From an uncultured Acetatifactor sp. (lineage in GTDB: Bacteria; Bacillota; Clostridia; Lachnospirales; Lachnospiraceae): 64,000 nt of DNA. Shown one piece after another: positions 17,476 through 25,833 of the stretch. The notes beneath the pieces were generated by a model. It was given only the letters and a program-made list of their open reading frames with translations. It did no database searches and was not told the origin of the DNA. The stretch's first letter is position 1. Every line of letters begins with the position of its first letter. The DNA is taken from contig CAJUJN010000001.1 in assembly GCA_910586775.1 (NCBI GenBank), forward strand, positions 1 through 64,000, given 5' to 3'. A program made the position numbers and the translations under genes.

Positions 17476-17868
17476 ATGAGAGGTGAGCTGCTTGACAAGT
17501 TCGGCATCTTCATCTGCGACCTGACAGTGAGCAGCCTGATTTTGTTCAGGGAACAGAGCAAACCGGGCAGATGCATTGTAGCCTATAAGGAGCATGTCAG
17601 CGAACTGATCGATATCAGCGACGAGGAGCAGAACGCATTTATGGCGGACGTGGCGCATGCGGCCAGGGCGCTGCACGCGGCTTTCCGCCCCAACAAAGTA
17701 AACTACGGTGCTTACGGTGATACCGGCTGCCATCTGCATATGCACCTGGTTCCGAAATATGAAGGCGGGGATGAGTGGGGCTCCACTTTCCAGATGAATC
17801 CTGACAAGGTTTACCTCACCGATGCCGAATATGAAGAAATGATTGCAAAAATTAAAGCAAATCTGTAA
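17476..17868 (+). CDS. HIT-family hydrolase, apparent start codon lost
   Basis: Histidine-triad protein of 130 residues from the first ATG. The catalytic triad motif is HLHMHLVPKY, preceded by NYGAYGDTGC. Family members hydrolyse nucleoside phosphoramidates or dinucleotides. The frame is open upstream of the first ATG, back to 17413, and encodes KDSNCGYC just before MRGELLDKFG. The CxxC pair is what family N-termini normally show (zinc site). The codon where Met is expected (17449-17451) is ATA, and GGAAG lies 8 bases before it. So the true start is either a rare ATA codon or an ATG lost by mutation, with translation perhaps rescued at 17476. Confidence 0.75.
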   Translation: MRGELLDKFGIFICDLTVSSLILFREQSKPGRCIVAYKEHVSELIDISDEEQNAFMADVAHAARALHAAFRPNKVNYGAYGDTGCHLHMHLVPKYEGGDEWGSTFQMNPDKVYLTDAEYEEMIAKIKANL

Positions 17869-17897
17869 ACAACATGACCATTTCAAATGGTACCAGT

Positions 17898-17935
17898 CCA
17901 TATTTGCAGTATAGTCCTGAATACTGCAAATATGG
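17898..17935. repeat. Perfect 15-bp stem-loop downstream of the HIT gene
   Basis: CCATATTTGCAGTAT (17898-17912) and its exact reverse complement (17921-17935) enclose an 8-base loop. No T-run follows, so it is not a standard terminator. The right arm overlaps one end of the dispersed repeat at 17924-18000. Confidence 0.75.
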
Positions 17936-18000
17936 CAGTTTATACCCACGGCCGAAAGCATTTGCCATCGTAACCGTATCACAAGTGAGCGCTTCTGCAG
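17924..18000 (-). repeat. Dispersed repeat family 1, copy C
   Basis: Read on the minus strand from 18000, it begins CTGCAGAAGCGCTCACTTG, contains TGGCAAATG and TCGG, then GGGTATAAA, and ends ATTTGCAG. The same order of blocks is seen on the plus strand at 31367-31438 (copy A), and most of it at 53845-53907 (copy B, inside a coding gene). It lies between the HIT gene and the orphan ABC ATPase gene. Confidence 0.7.
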
Positions 18001-18036
18001 AAGCCCGCAAAGAAGCGGCATACAATAGGAGCAATA

Positions 18037-18639
18037 TCATACCGAAAGGTCAATCATCCTTTCTGCAATCCGCCCGGCCAGGTGCCTGTTATGCGTCACC
18101 GTAATTATCCCCATATTACGTTTCCCCGCCTCCTGCAGAATCGCATTCCAGATCTGTGCCTGAGTAATTACATCCAGCATTGTGCTGATTTCGTCACAGA
18201 CGAGATAATCCGCGCCGCTCATCAACGCCCGCGCCACGCAGAACCTCTGCAGTTCACCGCCTGACAGTTCCCGCGGAAACCGCTCCAGCCACGCCCGTTC
18301 AATCCCAAAAGCCTCCAACACATCCTCCCGAAGCCCGCCGCTTTCTTCCAACACACGTTTCAGTCTCCATCGGGGGTTGAGCGCATGTTCGGGATGCTGG
18401 CAGATCAGCTGTACAGGACATACACCTTTTCCCGGCAGCAGCCTGCCATCCAGCAATATCTCCCCCTGGACCGGCTTCAAATATCCCGCCAGAAGCATGG
18501 CAAGCGTTGTCTTGCCGTAACCGCTGGGCGCAAGCACAGCCACCCGCTCTCCCCTGCCAATTTTCATGCTGCAGCCCTCCAGAATCCACGGCTGCCTTTT
18601 ATCATAACGGAAATAAATATTTTTTGCCTCAAGCGCCAT
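18037..18639 (-). CDS. Orphan ABC ATPase (peptide/nickel DppF-like)
   Basis: 200-residue ATPase resembling the second ATPase of peptide/nickel importers. Motifs are Walker A APSGYGKTT, signature LSGGELQRFCVARAL, Walker B DYLVCDEIS and switch His in ITVTHNRH. It is shorter than standard DppF (about 260-320), lacking the C-terminal oligopeptide-binding extension, and matches the short NikE-like class. The partner permeases, binding protein and first ATPase are not adjacent: only a small possible remnant (18649-18855) lies upstream. It may work with components elsewhere or be a relic. Confidence 0.75.
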   Translation of the reverse strand: MALEAKNIYFRYDKRQPWILEGCSMKIGRGERVAVLAPSGYGKTTLAMLLAGYLKPVQGEILLDGRLLPGKGVCPVQLICQHPEHALNPRWRLKRVLEESGGLREDVLEAFGIERAWLERFPRELSGGELQRFCVARALMSGADYLVCDEISTMLDVITQAQIWNAILQEAGKRNMGIITVTHNRHLAGRIAERMIDLSV

Positions 18640-18648
18640 AACAGCACC

Positions 18649-18855
18649 TCACATCGCCGCCCCGAACCTTACGCACCGGCGGTACTTCTGCCACACACTG
18701 CGCCGTCCTGTGAGGACAGCGGGGCGCGAACAGACATCCCTTCGATTGCCATCCGCTGCATTATCCTCCGCTGCGCTGCTTCCTGTTGCACCGCCTGCTG
18801 CAACACCCTCTGTCGCGCTGCCTGCTGCACCATCCGACATTACGTTATTTTCCAC
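18649..18855 (-). pseudogene. Possible remnant of a partner ABC ATPase C-terminus
   Basis: A 68-codon frame ends 9 bases before the orphan ATPase gene, the spacing expected for a preceding operon gene. It is Ala/Gly-rich and ends CSRPAVLTGRRSVWQKYRRC then VRFGAAM, loosely like the Cys-containing tail of DppD ATPases. This resemblance is weak; it could be meaningless sequence. Confidence 0.2.
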
Positions 18856-18926
18856 AGAACTGTCCCCTGTTCCGTTATTCCCGATACCCGCAGCATCATT
18901 ACCGCATGCTGAAAGGCAACTTGCTT

Positions 18927-19334
18927 TTACGCACAGCTTTTATGCAGTTCGTTAATCACATCCTGAATAAGTTTTCCAAGATTTAAACCGCTTACGCCAA
19001 CTACAATATTGTCACAATGGTTAACCGGAATTAAGATGCGTTTCGCGCTGCTCTGTGCTACGGCTTTTGCCATCAGCGGCGTAATCTCTCCCAACAGGGC
19101 ATCTGCGATTACGATTCCGATAGGCCCCACTATCACATCGGCCCTTTTGCTGTTCACCACAACGGCATTTTCTCCTGTCGCTGCTTTATCGGCTCCTGCT
19201 TTCAGCATGGCAGATGTAGCCATCACATTTGTCCCCACAGCGGTGACGACAGCATCCGGAATACTTTCTTTGATTGCGGATACCAGCTGCCTCCCGATAC
19301 CGCCGCCCTGGGCGTCTATGACGAGTATGTTCAT
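18927..19334 (-). CDS. DUF3842 family protein
   Basis: 135-residue soluble protein of the DUF3842 family, common in Clostridia. It opens MNILVIDAQGGGIGRQLV, a Rossmann-like glycine-rich strand-turn. Conserved blocks GTNVMATSAMLKAGAD, GPIGIVIADALLGEITP and PVNHCDN follow. The function is unknown; the alternating strand/helix pattern suggests a small nucleotide- or cofactor-binding fold. It stands alone between the ABC ATPase and the TetR gene, with AGGTG-type sequence before the ATG. Confidence 0.85.
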   Translation of the reverse strand: MNILVIDAQGGGIGRQLVSAIKESIPDAVVTAVGTNVMATSAMLKAGADKAATGENAVVVNSKRADVIVGPIGIVIADALLGEITPLMAKAVAQSSAKRILIPVNHCDNIVVGVSGLNLGKLIQDVINELHKSCA

Positions 19335-19524
19335 ACTTACACCTCCTCCGCCCGCCGCAGCGAGCCTGTTCTCCGTACTATTTTAACACCTGAACCCGGC
19401 TCCAGGTCAATACCTGTTTTTCAAATTCCGCCACATCATCCGGCAGTAATCACAGGAAAAGAAGAACCTGTCCAAATAAGCTTTCAAGTTCGTTTTTAAA
19501 AGCAGAATGCTTCCCCCAAAAAAA

Positions 19525-20154
19525 CTACATATCTGCAGTCAACGACAGATAATTCAGAGTCCCCCGGGGAATATCGGTGCCTTTTTCAAGCAGCGCCACA
19601 AGCCCGCGGATGGTATCCTCCGAATCCTCCGCAGTGGCGGACAGGAAGGTGTTGTTGAGTTTCACAGCCAGCACAATCAGGACAATCTCGGCAAGGGCGG
19701 CAGGGTATTCGAAATGGATATCCCCGGCGGCGATTCCCTGGTTAATGATTTCGGTCAGGCTGGGTTTCAGTTCGGCAATCAGATGATTCATATATTTCTG
19801 GTGCAGGAATGCGGTGTCCTGCGCGCTGGTTCCTGCGCCAGAAGCCGTATTGCTTTGGTTTAAGAAGGCGGAGGAGGAACTGCGGCAGGCTTGCAGGATC
19901 ATGGCCATGCGGGTAAAAGGCGAAATTTCTGTCTGACTGGCAAGATTTTTCGCTGTTTTTAATGGTGTTTCATAATTTCGCTCTATCAGGGCGTCCAGGA
20001 TTGCATCTTTTGAGGGGAAGTAGTAATAGATACTTCCCTTTCCTATTTCTGCCTTTTTTGCAATATCACTCACTGAAATGTTCTGTATCGTCCTCTCTTC
20101 CAGAAGCTGTTGAAGTGCATCTAAAATTCTGTCAGATTTCTTTTCGTTCGTCAT
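19525..20154 (-). CDS. TetR-family repressor of the acyl/ACP operon
   Basis: 209-residue regulator. Residues 1-55 form a TetR helix-turn-helix (IQNISVSDIAKKAEIGKGSI then YYYFPSKDAIL). The rest is a helical ligand domain without strong family identity. It is transcribed divergently from the SCP2-hydrolase-acyltransferase-ACP-ligase operon, whose promoter region carries two palindromes of the GACC/GGTC type. These are reasonable binding sites, implying that this protein represses the operon until a small, probably lipophilic, ligand binds. Target assignment is inferred from arrangement. Confidence 0.85.
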   Translation of the reverse strand: MTNEKKSDRILDALQQLLEERTIQNISVSDIAKKAEIGKGSIYYYFPSKDAILDALIERNYETPLKTAKNLASQTEISPFTRMAMILQACRSSSSAFLNQSNTASGAGTSAQDTAFLHQKYMNHLIAELKPSLTEIINQGIAAGDIHFEYPAALAEIVLIVLAVKLNNTFLSATAEDSEDTIRGLVALLEKGTDIPRGTLNYLSLTADM

Positions 20155-20473
20155 GTCGAACCTCCCTGTGCAAGTATGATGCTTTTCGTTTTTGTTTACA
20201 GCAGATTCCGCAAGATGATTTTAGTTTGGACTGCGGCGGAATTTCCGTAACAGCCAGGACCGGCAAATGGACTGTTTCGGTTTTTATTCAAAGTAAGATT
20301 TAATTTCCCGAAACTTGCTGCGCAGCAAACTAAGCGAAGCTGAGGCAGATACACTGCTGCCTGCAACGGAAAAATTTATTATTTTGATAATAACATAAAC
20401 GCGTTTTGGCAACAATTGTGAATAGTGCTACAAATATTTCGGAATTCTATGAACAAATTAGAAAAACAGACAA

Positions 20474-20503
20474 TTGACCATTGGTCGAAAAATATGCTAT
20501 TGT
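20474..20503 (+). promoter_or_regulatory. Promoter overlapped by operator O1
   Basis: Minus-35 TTGACC (20474-20479) and minus-10 TATTGT (20498-20503) with an 18-base spacer. The palindrome GACC-ATT-GGTC (within 20474-20489) covers the minus-35 box, so a repressor bound there would block RNA polymerase. Confidence 0.6.
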
Positions 20504-20516
20504 TATGGCACATCAA

Positions 20517-20533
20517 TTCGACTGGTGGTCGAA
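20517..20533 (+). promoter_or_regulatory. TetR-type operator O2
   Basis: TTCGACTGGTGGTCGAA is a perfect 6+6 inverted repeat around five bases and shares GGTCGAA with O1 at 20474-20489. It lies just downstream of the expected transcription start and before the ribosome site at 20574. Confidence 0.65.
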
Positions 20534-20583
20534 AATGAACAGGAAGGCGTGTCCCGATATGCGGGAAGCAGAATGGAGGAAGA

Positions 20584-21030
20584 ATGACATACGCAGATTT
20601 TTTTTATGAGATTAAAGGGAAATTTATGGGAGCAGATGTGAGTGATATAAAGGAGCATCTTGCTTATCAGTTCAATATTGAGGACCCGGAAGCCGGAGGG
20701 GCCTTTTATGTGGAGGTAAAGGATGGTGAGCTCCATGTGGAGCCTTATGAGTACTATGACAGGGATGCAATGTTCATCTGTGGGCCGGATGTGCTGCGGG
20801 GAATTGCCGACGGAGAAATGGACCCGGTGGCCGCTTTTACGGCGCAGAAGCTGCGTGTGGAGGGAAATATCGAGAAAGCGCTGCGTTTGAAGGAAATCAT
20901 CGAGATGAAAAGAAACACCTTGCAGCAGGAAAAAAGCGTAGCCAGAAAGGCGGCCGACAAGGTAGTGGACACCATGGTCAGGACTGCCGCCAAAAAAGCT
21001 GCGGGGAAAGAGAAGAAGCAGAGCAAATAA
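20584..21030 (+). CDS. SCP2-like sterol/lipid-carrier domain protein
   Basis: 148-residue protein. Residues about 5-110 follow the SCP2 pattern: an amphipathic start, AFYVEVKDGELHVEP, DAMFICGPDVLRGIADGEMD and PVAAFTAQKLRVEGNIEKAL. SCP2 domains bind fatty acyl chains, sterols or other lipids in a hydrophobic tunnel. The C-terminal 35 residues are Lys/Ala-rich, suggesting attachment to membrane or nucleic acid. First gene of a five-gene operon with a hydrolase, acyltransferase, ACP and acyl-activating ligase. A lipid-carrier role for the pathway product is inferred. GGAGGA precedes the ATG. Confidence 0.75.
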   Translation: MTYADFFYEIKGKFMGADVSDIKEHLAYQFNIEDPEAGGAFYVEVKDGELHVEPYEYYDRDAMFICGPDVLRGIADGEMDPVAAFTAQKLRVEGNIEKALRLKEIIEMKRNTLQQEKSVARKAADKVVDTMVRTAAKKAAGKEKKQSK

Positions 21031-21085
21031 GGATGGAAACCGGAAATAAGAGAGCAAACGGAAATAACAAAAGGCAGGGTAAATC

Positions 21086-22189
21086 ATGGGCGCTTTGAAA
21101 AACATTTTTGTTGCAGCCGGTTTGCTGGCGGCAGCGGGAGTTGGTGAAACCGTATATTTTTACAACAGAACCATGAGGCGGGGAAATGCGAAGACGGACC
21201 GGACTGTCAAAATGTCGGGTACGGACTGGGAAAAGTATTTTCCTCTTATGGAAGAGCGAAAAGGGTTTGTGTTGGCGCAGCCCCATCGTGATGTGTATCT
21301 TACGGCATTTGACGGATTGAAGCTTCATGCAACATATTTTCCAGGATTGAAGCAGGAGGAAAATCCGGGACAGAGCGGGGGAAGCTTACGGCAGGGAGAT
21401 GCGGGTCCGCAGGAGGCAGGCCAGAAAGAAAATGCAGGTCAGGCGGAAGGTGCGGCAGGTCAGGCTCCGGTTTCTGACAGTTCTGCAGTACCCGGTGTCA
21501 GGAAAGCCGTCATATGCTTTCACGGATATACGGGAGAGGGGCTGAGCAATTACATCGCGTTGGCGGACTATTTCCTGAAGCAGGGATATGCCGTGCTGCT
21601 GCCGGATGCCCGGGCCCACGGCGGAAGCGAAGGCGAATACATTGGTTTCGGGTGCCTGGACAGGAAGGATGCTTTGAACTGGATCAACTGGCTGATAAAG
21701 GAGTGCGGGGAAGAGGTTTCAGTCCTGCTTCACGGCACATCCATGGGCGGCGCAACGGTGCTGATGACAAGCGGGCTGGAACTTCCGGCAAATGTGAAAG
21801 GAATCGTATCCGACTGCGGCTTTACCTCGCCCAAAGAAGTGTTCACACATGTTTTGAATCATATGTATCACTTGCCGGCGTTTCCGGCAATTCAGGGTGC
21901 GGATCTGTTGAACCGGAAGCTTGCAGGATACGGAATGGATGAATGCAATGCCAAATACGAAGTGCGGAAGGCCAAAGTGCCAATCCTGTTTATTCACGGT
22001 TCGGCGGATACTTTCGTACCATGCAGCATGTGCCATGAGATCTATGATAATTGCGCTTCCCCGAAACGCAAACTGATTATAGAAGGGGCGGCGCATGCGG
22101 AGAGCTATTATAAAGATATGGAGGCTTACGAGAAGGCGCTGTCAGAATTTGCGGAAGAAGTGATGCAGGGGAAAACGGCGGACATGTGA
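21086..22189 (+). CDS. Membrane-anchored alpha/beta hydrolase
   Basis: 367-residue serine hydrolase. Residues 1-25 are a hydrophobic signal-anchor (NIFVAAGLLAAAGVG), so the catalytic part probably faces outside. The fold is recognisable: CFHGYTGEG oxyanion region, LPDARAHGGSEGEY, nucleophile elbow GTSMGG (Ser near 219), catalytic Asp in HGSADTFVP and His in GAAHAESY. A low-complexity Gly/Gln/Ala insert of about 45 residues (roughly 90-135) precedes the core. Relatives (YqkD/FrsA-like alpha/beta hydrolases) cleave esters or thioesters. Within this operon it could release or trim an acyl product. The substrate is unknown. Confidence 0.85.
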   Translation: MGALKNIFVAAGLLAAAGVGETVYFYNRTMRRGNAKTDRTVKMSGTDWEKYFPLMEERKGFVLAQPHRDVYLTAFDGLKLHATYFPGLKQEENPGQSGGSLRQGDAGPQEAGQKENAGQAEGAAGQAPVSDSSAVPGVRKAVICFHGYTGEGLSNYIALADYFLKQGYAVLLPDARAHGGSEGEYIGFGCLDRKDALNWINWLIKECGEEVSVLLHGTSMGGATVLMTSGLELPANVKGIVSDCGFTSPKEVFTHVLNHMYHLPAFPAIQGADLLNRKLAGYGMDECNAKYEVRKAKVPILFIHGSADTFVPCSMCHEIYDNCASPKRKLIIEGAAHAESYYKDMEAYEKALSEFAEEVMQGKTADM

Positions 22190-22266
22190 GCAGATCAGGG
22201 AAACCAGGAGTATGTTTTCGAAGGCAGTGATGCGGGCTGCGGACCGGCCGGGGAAAGGAAGTTAAT

Positions 22267-23670
22267 ATGAAGACAAGAAAAGGTTATAAGGCATATCCGT
22301 TGACAGTAGCGCAGAAGTTTCATAATTATTATGCGCAGTACAGTCCGGCAAAAGAAATCCTCAATGTGGGCACAAGCCTGACCATAGAGTTTGAATTGAA
22401 TCTGGAGGAACTGCGGAAAGCCATTTACAAGGCTTATGACAGGTGTGAATCCATGCGGGCAAGGCTTGCCTATGACAGGAAAGAAAAAGAATGGTACCAG
22501 TACATCGTTGAAAAGGAAGAACGTGCGATTGAGTTTGTGGATTTTACCGAAAAGAGCATGGAAGAGGCGGAAGACGAGATGACGGCATGGACACGCATTC
22601 CTTTTGATAAGGAAGACAGTCCCATGAACAGGGTGGTCATCATTAAGACGCCGGACGGCTTTGAAGGGCTGTTCATCGTGGGGGACCATCGGTTCCTGGA
22701 TGCCCAGTCACTGATCGGATTTCTAAAGGATGTGATAGAGCTGTACTGCAGCGCGAATTTTGAGGGTATTCCCTATCCGGCGGATATGCGCTCTTACACC
22801 GAGCAGATTGAGAGGGATCTGGCATATGAGGCCGGCAGCAGGGCGCAGGCCAGGGACAGGGCTTATTTCCTAAAACAGATTGAAGAATCCGAGCCGATTT
22901 ATAACGGGATAGAGGGACCGGGGAAACTGGAAGCGGCCAGGGCGGCAACCGGCAATCCGGCACTCAGGGCAGCGCCTACCGGTTCGGACAGCTTTGCCGC
23001 GGCAATTGATGTCTTTCATCTGGAAGAGGAGCCCACCAGGCGGCTGATGACATTCTGCGAGCAGCAGCATATCTCACTGCAGTGTCTGCTTATTATGGGG
23101 ATACGCACCTGCCTGCAGAAACTGAATCACTGCGACGACGTGTCCATGCAGGTTGCATATGCGAGAAGGGCGACTCTTCAGGAGAAAAAGTCGGGAGGTA
23201 CGCGCATCCACTGCTTCCCCTTCAGGACGAATATTCCTGAGGATAAGACATTTCTGGAGGGAATACACGAAATCAGAGATAAACAGAATGAAGTGTTCCG
23301 CTATGTGAATTTCAATCCGGCAGAGTTTCTTTCTTACAGGAGCCAGTTATATAATCCGCCCCGCGGAATGGGGTACGAGACCATATCTCTTACGTACCAG
23401 CCTGCAACATTGCGGGAGAAGGGGCTGACGGACCTGGGGAATATCAGATACAAAACCAAAAGGTACTGCAATGGCTATTATTCGGACGGATTGTATCTCA
23501 CCGTCATGCACAGGCCGGAAGATAACGGGCTGGACTTCAGCTTCGAGCATCAGACTAAGGCCTACAGCAGGGAGCAGTTGGAATATTTCTATTACTATAT
23601 CTGCAAAGTTATGTTTAAGGGCACGGAGAGACCGAATCTCAGAATCGGCGATATTATTAAATTAGTCTGA
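22267..23670 (+). CDS. Condensation-domain-like acyltransferase
   Basis: 467-residue protein of the chloramphenicol-acetyltransferase-like fold (NRPS condensation, wax ester synthase, alcohol acetyltransferase group). The catalytic HHxxxDG motif appears as DHRFLDA (about 137-143), keeping the second His and the Asp. N-terminal LTVAQKFHNYYAQYSP and the later EFLSYRSQLYNPP region fit a two-lobed enzyme. Such enzymes join an acyl group on a carrier protein to an amine or alcohol. The next genes encode an ACP and an AMP-dependent ligase, which would supply the acyl donor. Assignment to the fold is moderately secure; the reaction is inferred. Confidence 0.7.
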   Translation: MKTRKGYKAYPLTVAQKFHNYYAQYSPAKEILNVGTSLTIEFELNLEELRKAIYKAYDRCESMRARLAYDRKEKEWYQYIVEKEERAIEFVDFTEKSMEEAEDEMTAWTRIPFDKEDSPMNRVVIIKTPDGFEGLFIVGDHRFLDAQSLIGFLKDVIELYCSANFEGIPYPADMRSYTEQIERDLAYEAGSRAQARDRAYFLKQIEESEPIYNGIEGPGKLEAARAATGNPALRAAPTGSDSFAAAIDVFHLEEEPTRRLMTFCEQQHISLQCLLIMGIRTCLQKLNHCDDVSMQVAYARRATLQEKKSGGTRIHCFPFRTNIPEDKTFLEGIHEIRDKQNEVFRYVNFNPAEFLSYRSQLYNPPRGMGYETISLTYQPATLREKGLTDLGNIRYKTKRYCNGYYSDGLYLTVMHRPEDNGLDFSFEHQTKAYSREQLEYFYYYICKVMFKGTERPNLRIGDIIKLV

Positions 23671-23817
23671 CAGCCTGCGGGAATGCGGTTGCAATAGAAC
23701 AGGCTCATGCTGCAGAAAATGTCAGGAGGGCTGCTATCCCATGAGCGTGCAGTGCTCACGGGATAACGGTTAGTTGCGACGTACAAAGTTGTGGGATACA
23801 GCGGAAAGGACAGAGTT

Positions 23818-24042
23818 ATGCTTGAACAATTGAAAGATATCATTGTAAATTATGTGGAGGTTAAAAAAGAGGATATCAGGCCCGAGTCACGTTTTATAGA
23901 GGATTTGGGATTTACTTCCTTTGACTTTATGAGTATGCTTGGTGAAGTAGAGGACGTACTGGATGTGGAGATTGACCAGGCAGAGGCAGCCAATATCCGG
24001 ACAGTCCAGGAAGCGGTAGATTATTTATCAAAACTGGCATAG
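23818..24042 (+). CDS. Stand-alone acyl carrier protein
   Basis: 74-residue carrier protein. The start at 23818 follows AAAGGA; an upstream in-frame ATG (23791) lacks a site. The phosphopantetheine motif is DLGFTSFDFMSM with Ser34 as attachment residue, where primary-metabolism ACPs have DSL. The acidic helices EDVLDVEIDQAEA are typical. Its place between the acyltransferase and the ligase, away from fatty-acid synthesis genes, points to a dedicated carrier for a specialised product. Confidence 0.88.
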   Translation: MLEQLKDIIVNYVEVKKEDIRPESRFIEDLGFTSFDFMSMLGEVEDVLDVEIDQAEAANIRTVQEAVDYLSKLA

Positions 24043-24270
24043 TTTTTAACGCGGAAACCGGAAAAAAGGGATTCCGGAAAACCGCATGATAAGCGGTCTG
24101 AAAATTTCGAGAGGATATATTATACCTGACAAAAGCGACGGCGACTGTGGCTGCATGGGGAGGAGCCGGAATAGCAGAGATTGTTTCCGTGGATATCGGA
24201 GACGCCTGGAAAGAGAAAATGACGACAGCTTCCATGGCGGAATGTCTGGGAGACAGGGAGGAGAGCGGAT
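24043..24270. other. 228-bp spacer before the ligase gene
   Basis: No convincing gene. A frame open from about 24130 would read TKATATVAAWGGAGIAEIV and runs past the ligase start, but it lacks a start codon with a ribosome site. Possibly a degraded gene or a leader. Confidence 0.4.
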
Positions 24271-25806
24271 ATGAACGAATTGCGCAGTACGATTTACGAA
24301 CTGCTTGTAAAGTCCGAGGAGGCTTACGGCACACGCGATGCCATTCGTTATAAGGTAAAGGATGCCGGAGAGGGCGGCAGGAAAGAGACAAAGGTTCAGA
24401 CAAAGACATATACGCAGCTGAGAGAGGACAGTGAGCATTTCTCTGCTGCGCTGGCGGAGCTGGGAGAGCAGGGAAAGCATATCGCTATTGTAGGTGCCAC
24501 ATCCTATGGGTGGATTACGGCGTATTACGGCATTGTGAACAGCGGCAGTGTGGCGGTTCCTCTGGATGCGAACCTTCCGGCGGAAGACTTATGTGAGCTG
24601 ATTGACAGGGCGGATGTAACTACACTTGTTTATGATGAGCCGAAGGCAAGTGTAGCGCAGATGGCAGCAGAGCGGTGCGGAAGGCTGAAGCATTTGATTG
24701 CCATGGAGGAAACTGCGGTCTCGGGAGCGCTGTCCATGTGGGAGCTTATTGCGAAAGCACCGGCAGGGATTGGATGTGAGCCGCGCCCGGAGGACCTGGC
24801 TACCATCATGTTTACATCGGGTACTACAGGAAAGAGTAAGGGAGTCATGCTGACTCACAGGAATCTGGCGGAAAATGCCACTGCCCTGGACATGGGATAT
24901 GAGCCGGGAACGGTGCTCATGACAGTACTTCCCATCCATCATGCATACTGCCTGAGCATGGATATCCTCAAGGGAACTTCTGTCGGGGCCGTAATCTGCA
25001 TCAACGATTCCCTTCTGCGGGTCGCCAGAAATATCAAACTTTTCGAGCCGAATATGATTCTGATGGTGCCGCTGATGGTGGAGACTCTTGCAAAAAAGCT
25101 GGAGGAGGCAACCTTCATTCCGGCACCCCTTGTCAAGGCGAAGGTATTCGGAAAACAATTCCACACGATCTGCTGCGGCGGGGCGTATTTAAATCCGGCA
25201 TACATTGATCTGTTCAAAAAGTACGGAATTACCATCCTGCAGGGTTATGGCATGACGGAGTGCGCGCCTGTCATCAGCACCAACTGCAACAGCGCCAGTA
25301 AAGCAGGCTCCATCGGAAAATGCATGCCAAACTGCGAAGTGAAGATTGTGGATGAAGAAATCCGGGTGAAGGGAACCAGCGTCATGCGGGGGTACTATAA
25401 GATGCCTGAAGAGACGGCACAGACTCTGGAGGACGGATGGCTGAAGACCGGTGATCTGGGATATGTGGATGAGGACGGCTTCCTGTTCCTCACCGGCCGC
25501 AAGAAGAATCTGATTATCACGCCCAACGGCGAGAATGTGTCTCCGGAGGAGATTGAAAATAAACTCGGCGCAAACCGCCTTATACAGGAAGTCCTGGTAC
25601 GGGACCACGAAGGAGTCATCGAGGCAGAGATTTTTCCTGATCTGGAATATGCATCAAAGAAAAAAATCAAAGATATGCAGGGGGAGCTTCAGTCAATTAT
25701 TGATGCCTATAATAAGACTGCACCGCTTTACAAGCGCGTCTTCAGCCTGAAGGTGCGGGATGTGGAATTTGAGAAAAACACAACGAAAAAGATAAAGCGG
25801 TTTTAA
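24271..25806 (+). CDS. AMP-forming acyl-CoA/acyl-ACP ligase
   Basis: 511-residue adenylate-forming enzyme. Core motifs are present: MFTSGTTGKSKGVMLTH (P-loop-like A3), YGMTECAP (A5), KTGDLGYVDEDGFLFLTGRK (A7-A8) and the C-terminal catalytic Lys in NTTKKIKRF. It activates a carboxylic acid with ATP and loads it on CoA or, given the neighbouring ACP, on the carrier protein. The sequence is closest in style to long-chain fatty acyl ligases, so a lipid-type acyl group is plausible. It is the last gene of the operon and is followed by a terminator 30 bases downstream. Confidence 0.9.
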   Translation: MNELRSTIYELLVKSEEAYGTRDAIRYKVKDAGEGGRKETKVQTKTYTQLREDSEHFSAALAELGEQGKHIAIVGATSYGWITAYYGIVNSGSVAVPLDANLPAEDLCELIDRADVTTLVYDEPKASVAQMAAERCGRLKHLIAMEETAVSGALSMWELIAKAPAGIGCEPRPEDLATIMFTSGTTGKSKGVMLTHRNLAENATALDMGYEPGTVLMTVLPIHHAYCLSMDILKGTSVGAVICINDSLLRVARNIKLFEPNMILMVPLMVETLAKKLEEATFIPAPLVKAKVFGKQFHTICCGGAYLNPAYIDLFKKYGITILQGYGMTECAPVISTNCNSASKAGSIGKCMPNCEVKIVDEEIRVKGTSVMRGYYKMPEETAQTLEDGWLKTGDLGYVDEDGFLFLTGRKKNLIITPNGENVSPEEIENKLGANRLIQEVLVRDHEGVIEAEIFPDLEYASKKKIKDMQGELQSIIDAYNKTAPLYKRVFSLKVRDVEFEKNTTKKIKRF

Positions 25807-25833
25807 AACGATATAACATATAAACGGATAATA

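Larger units (their letters stand above)
20155..20583. other. 429-bp divergent regulatory region
   Basis: Separates the TetR gene from the operon it probably controls. The right 110 bases hold the promoter and two operator palindromes listed separately. The left part contains a region of T-rich and CAGCAAACT-like sequence without a recognisable gene. Confidence 0.6.

Noticed and set aside
24130..24353. Hydrophobic small protein gene before the ligase
   Set aside because: The frame lacks a start with a ribosome site and overlaps the ligase start, so it was kept only as a note on the spacer.
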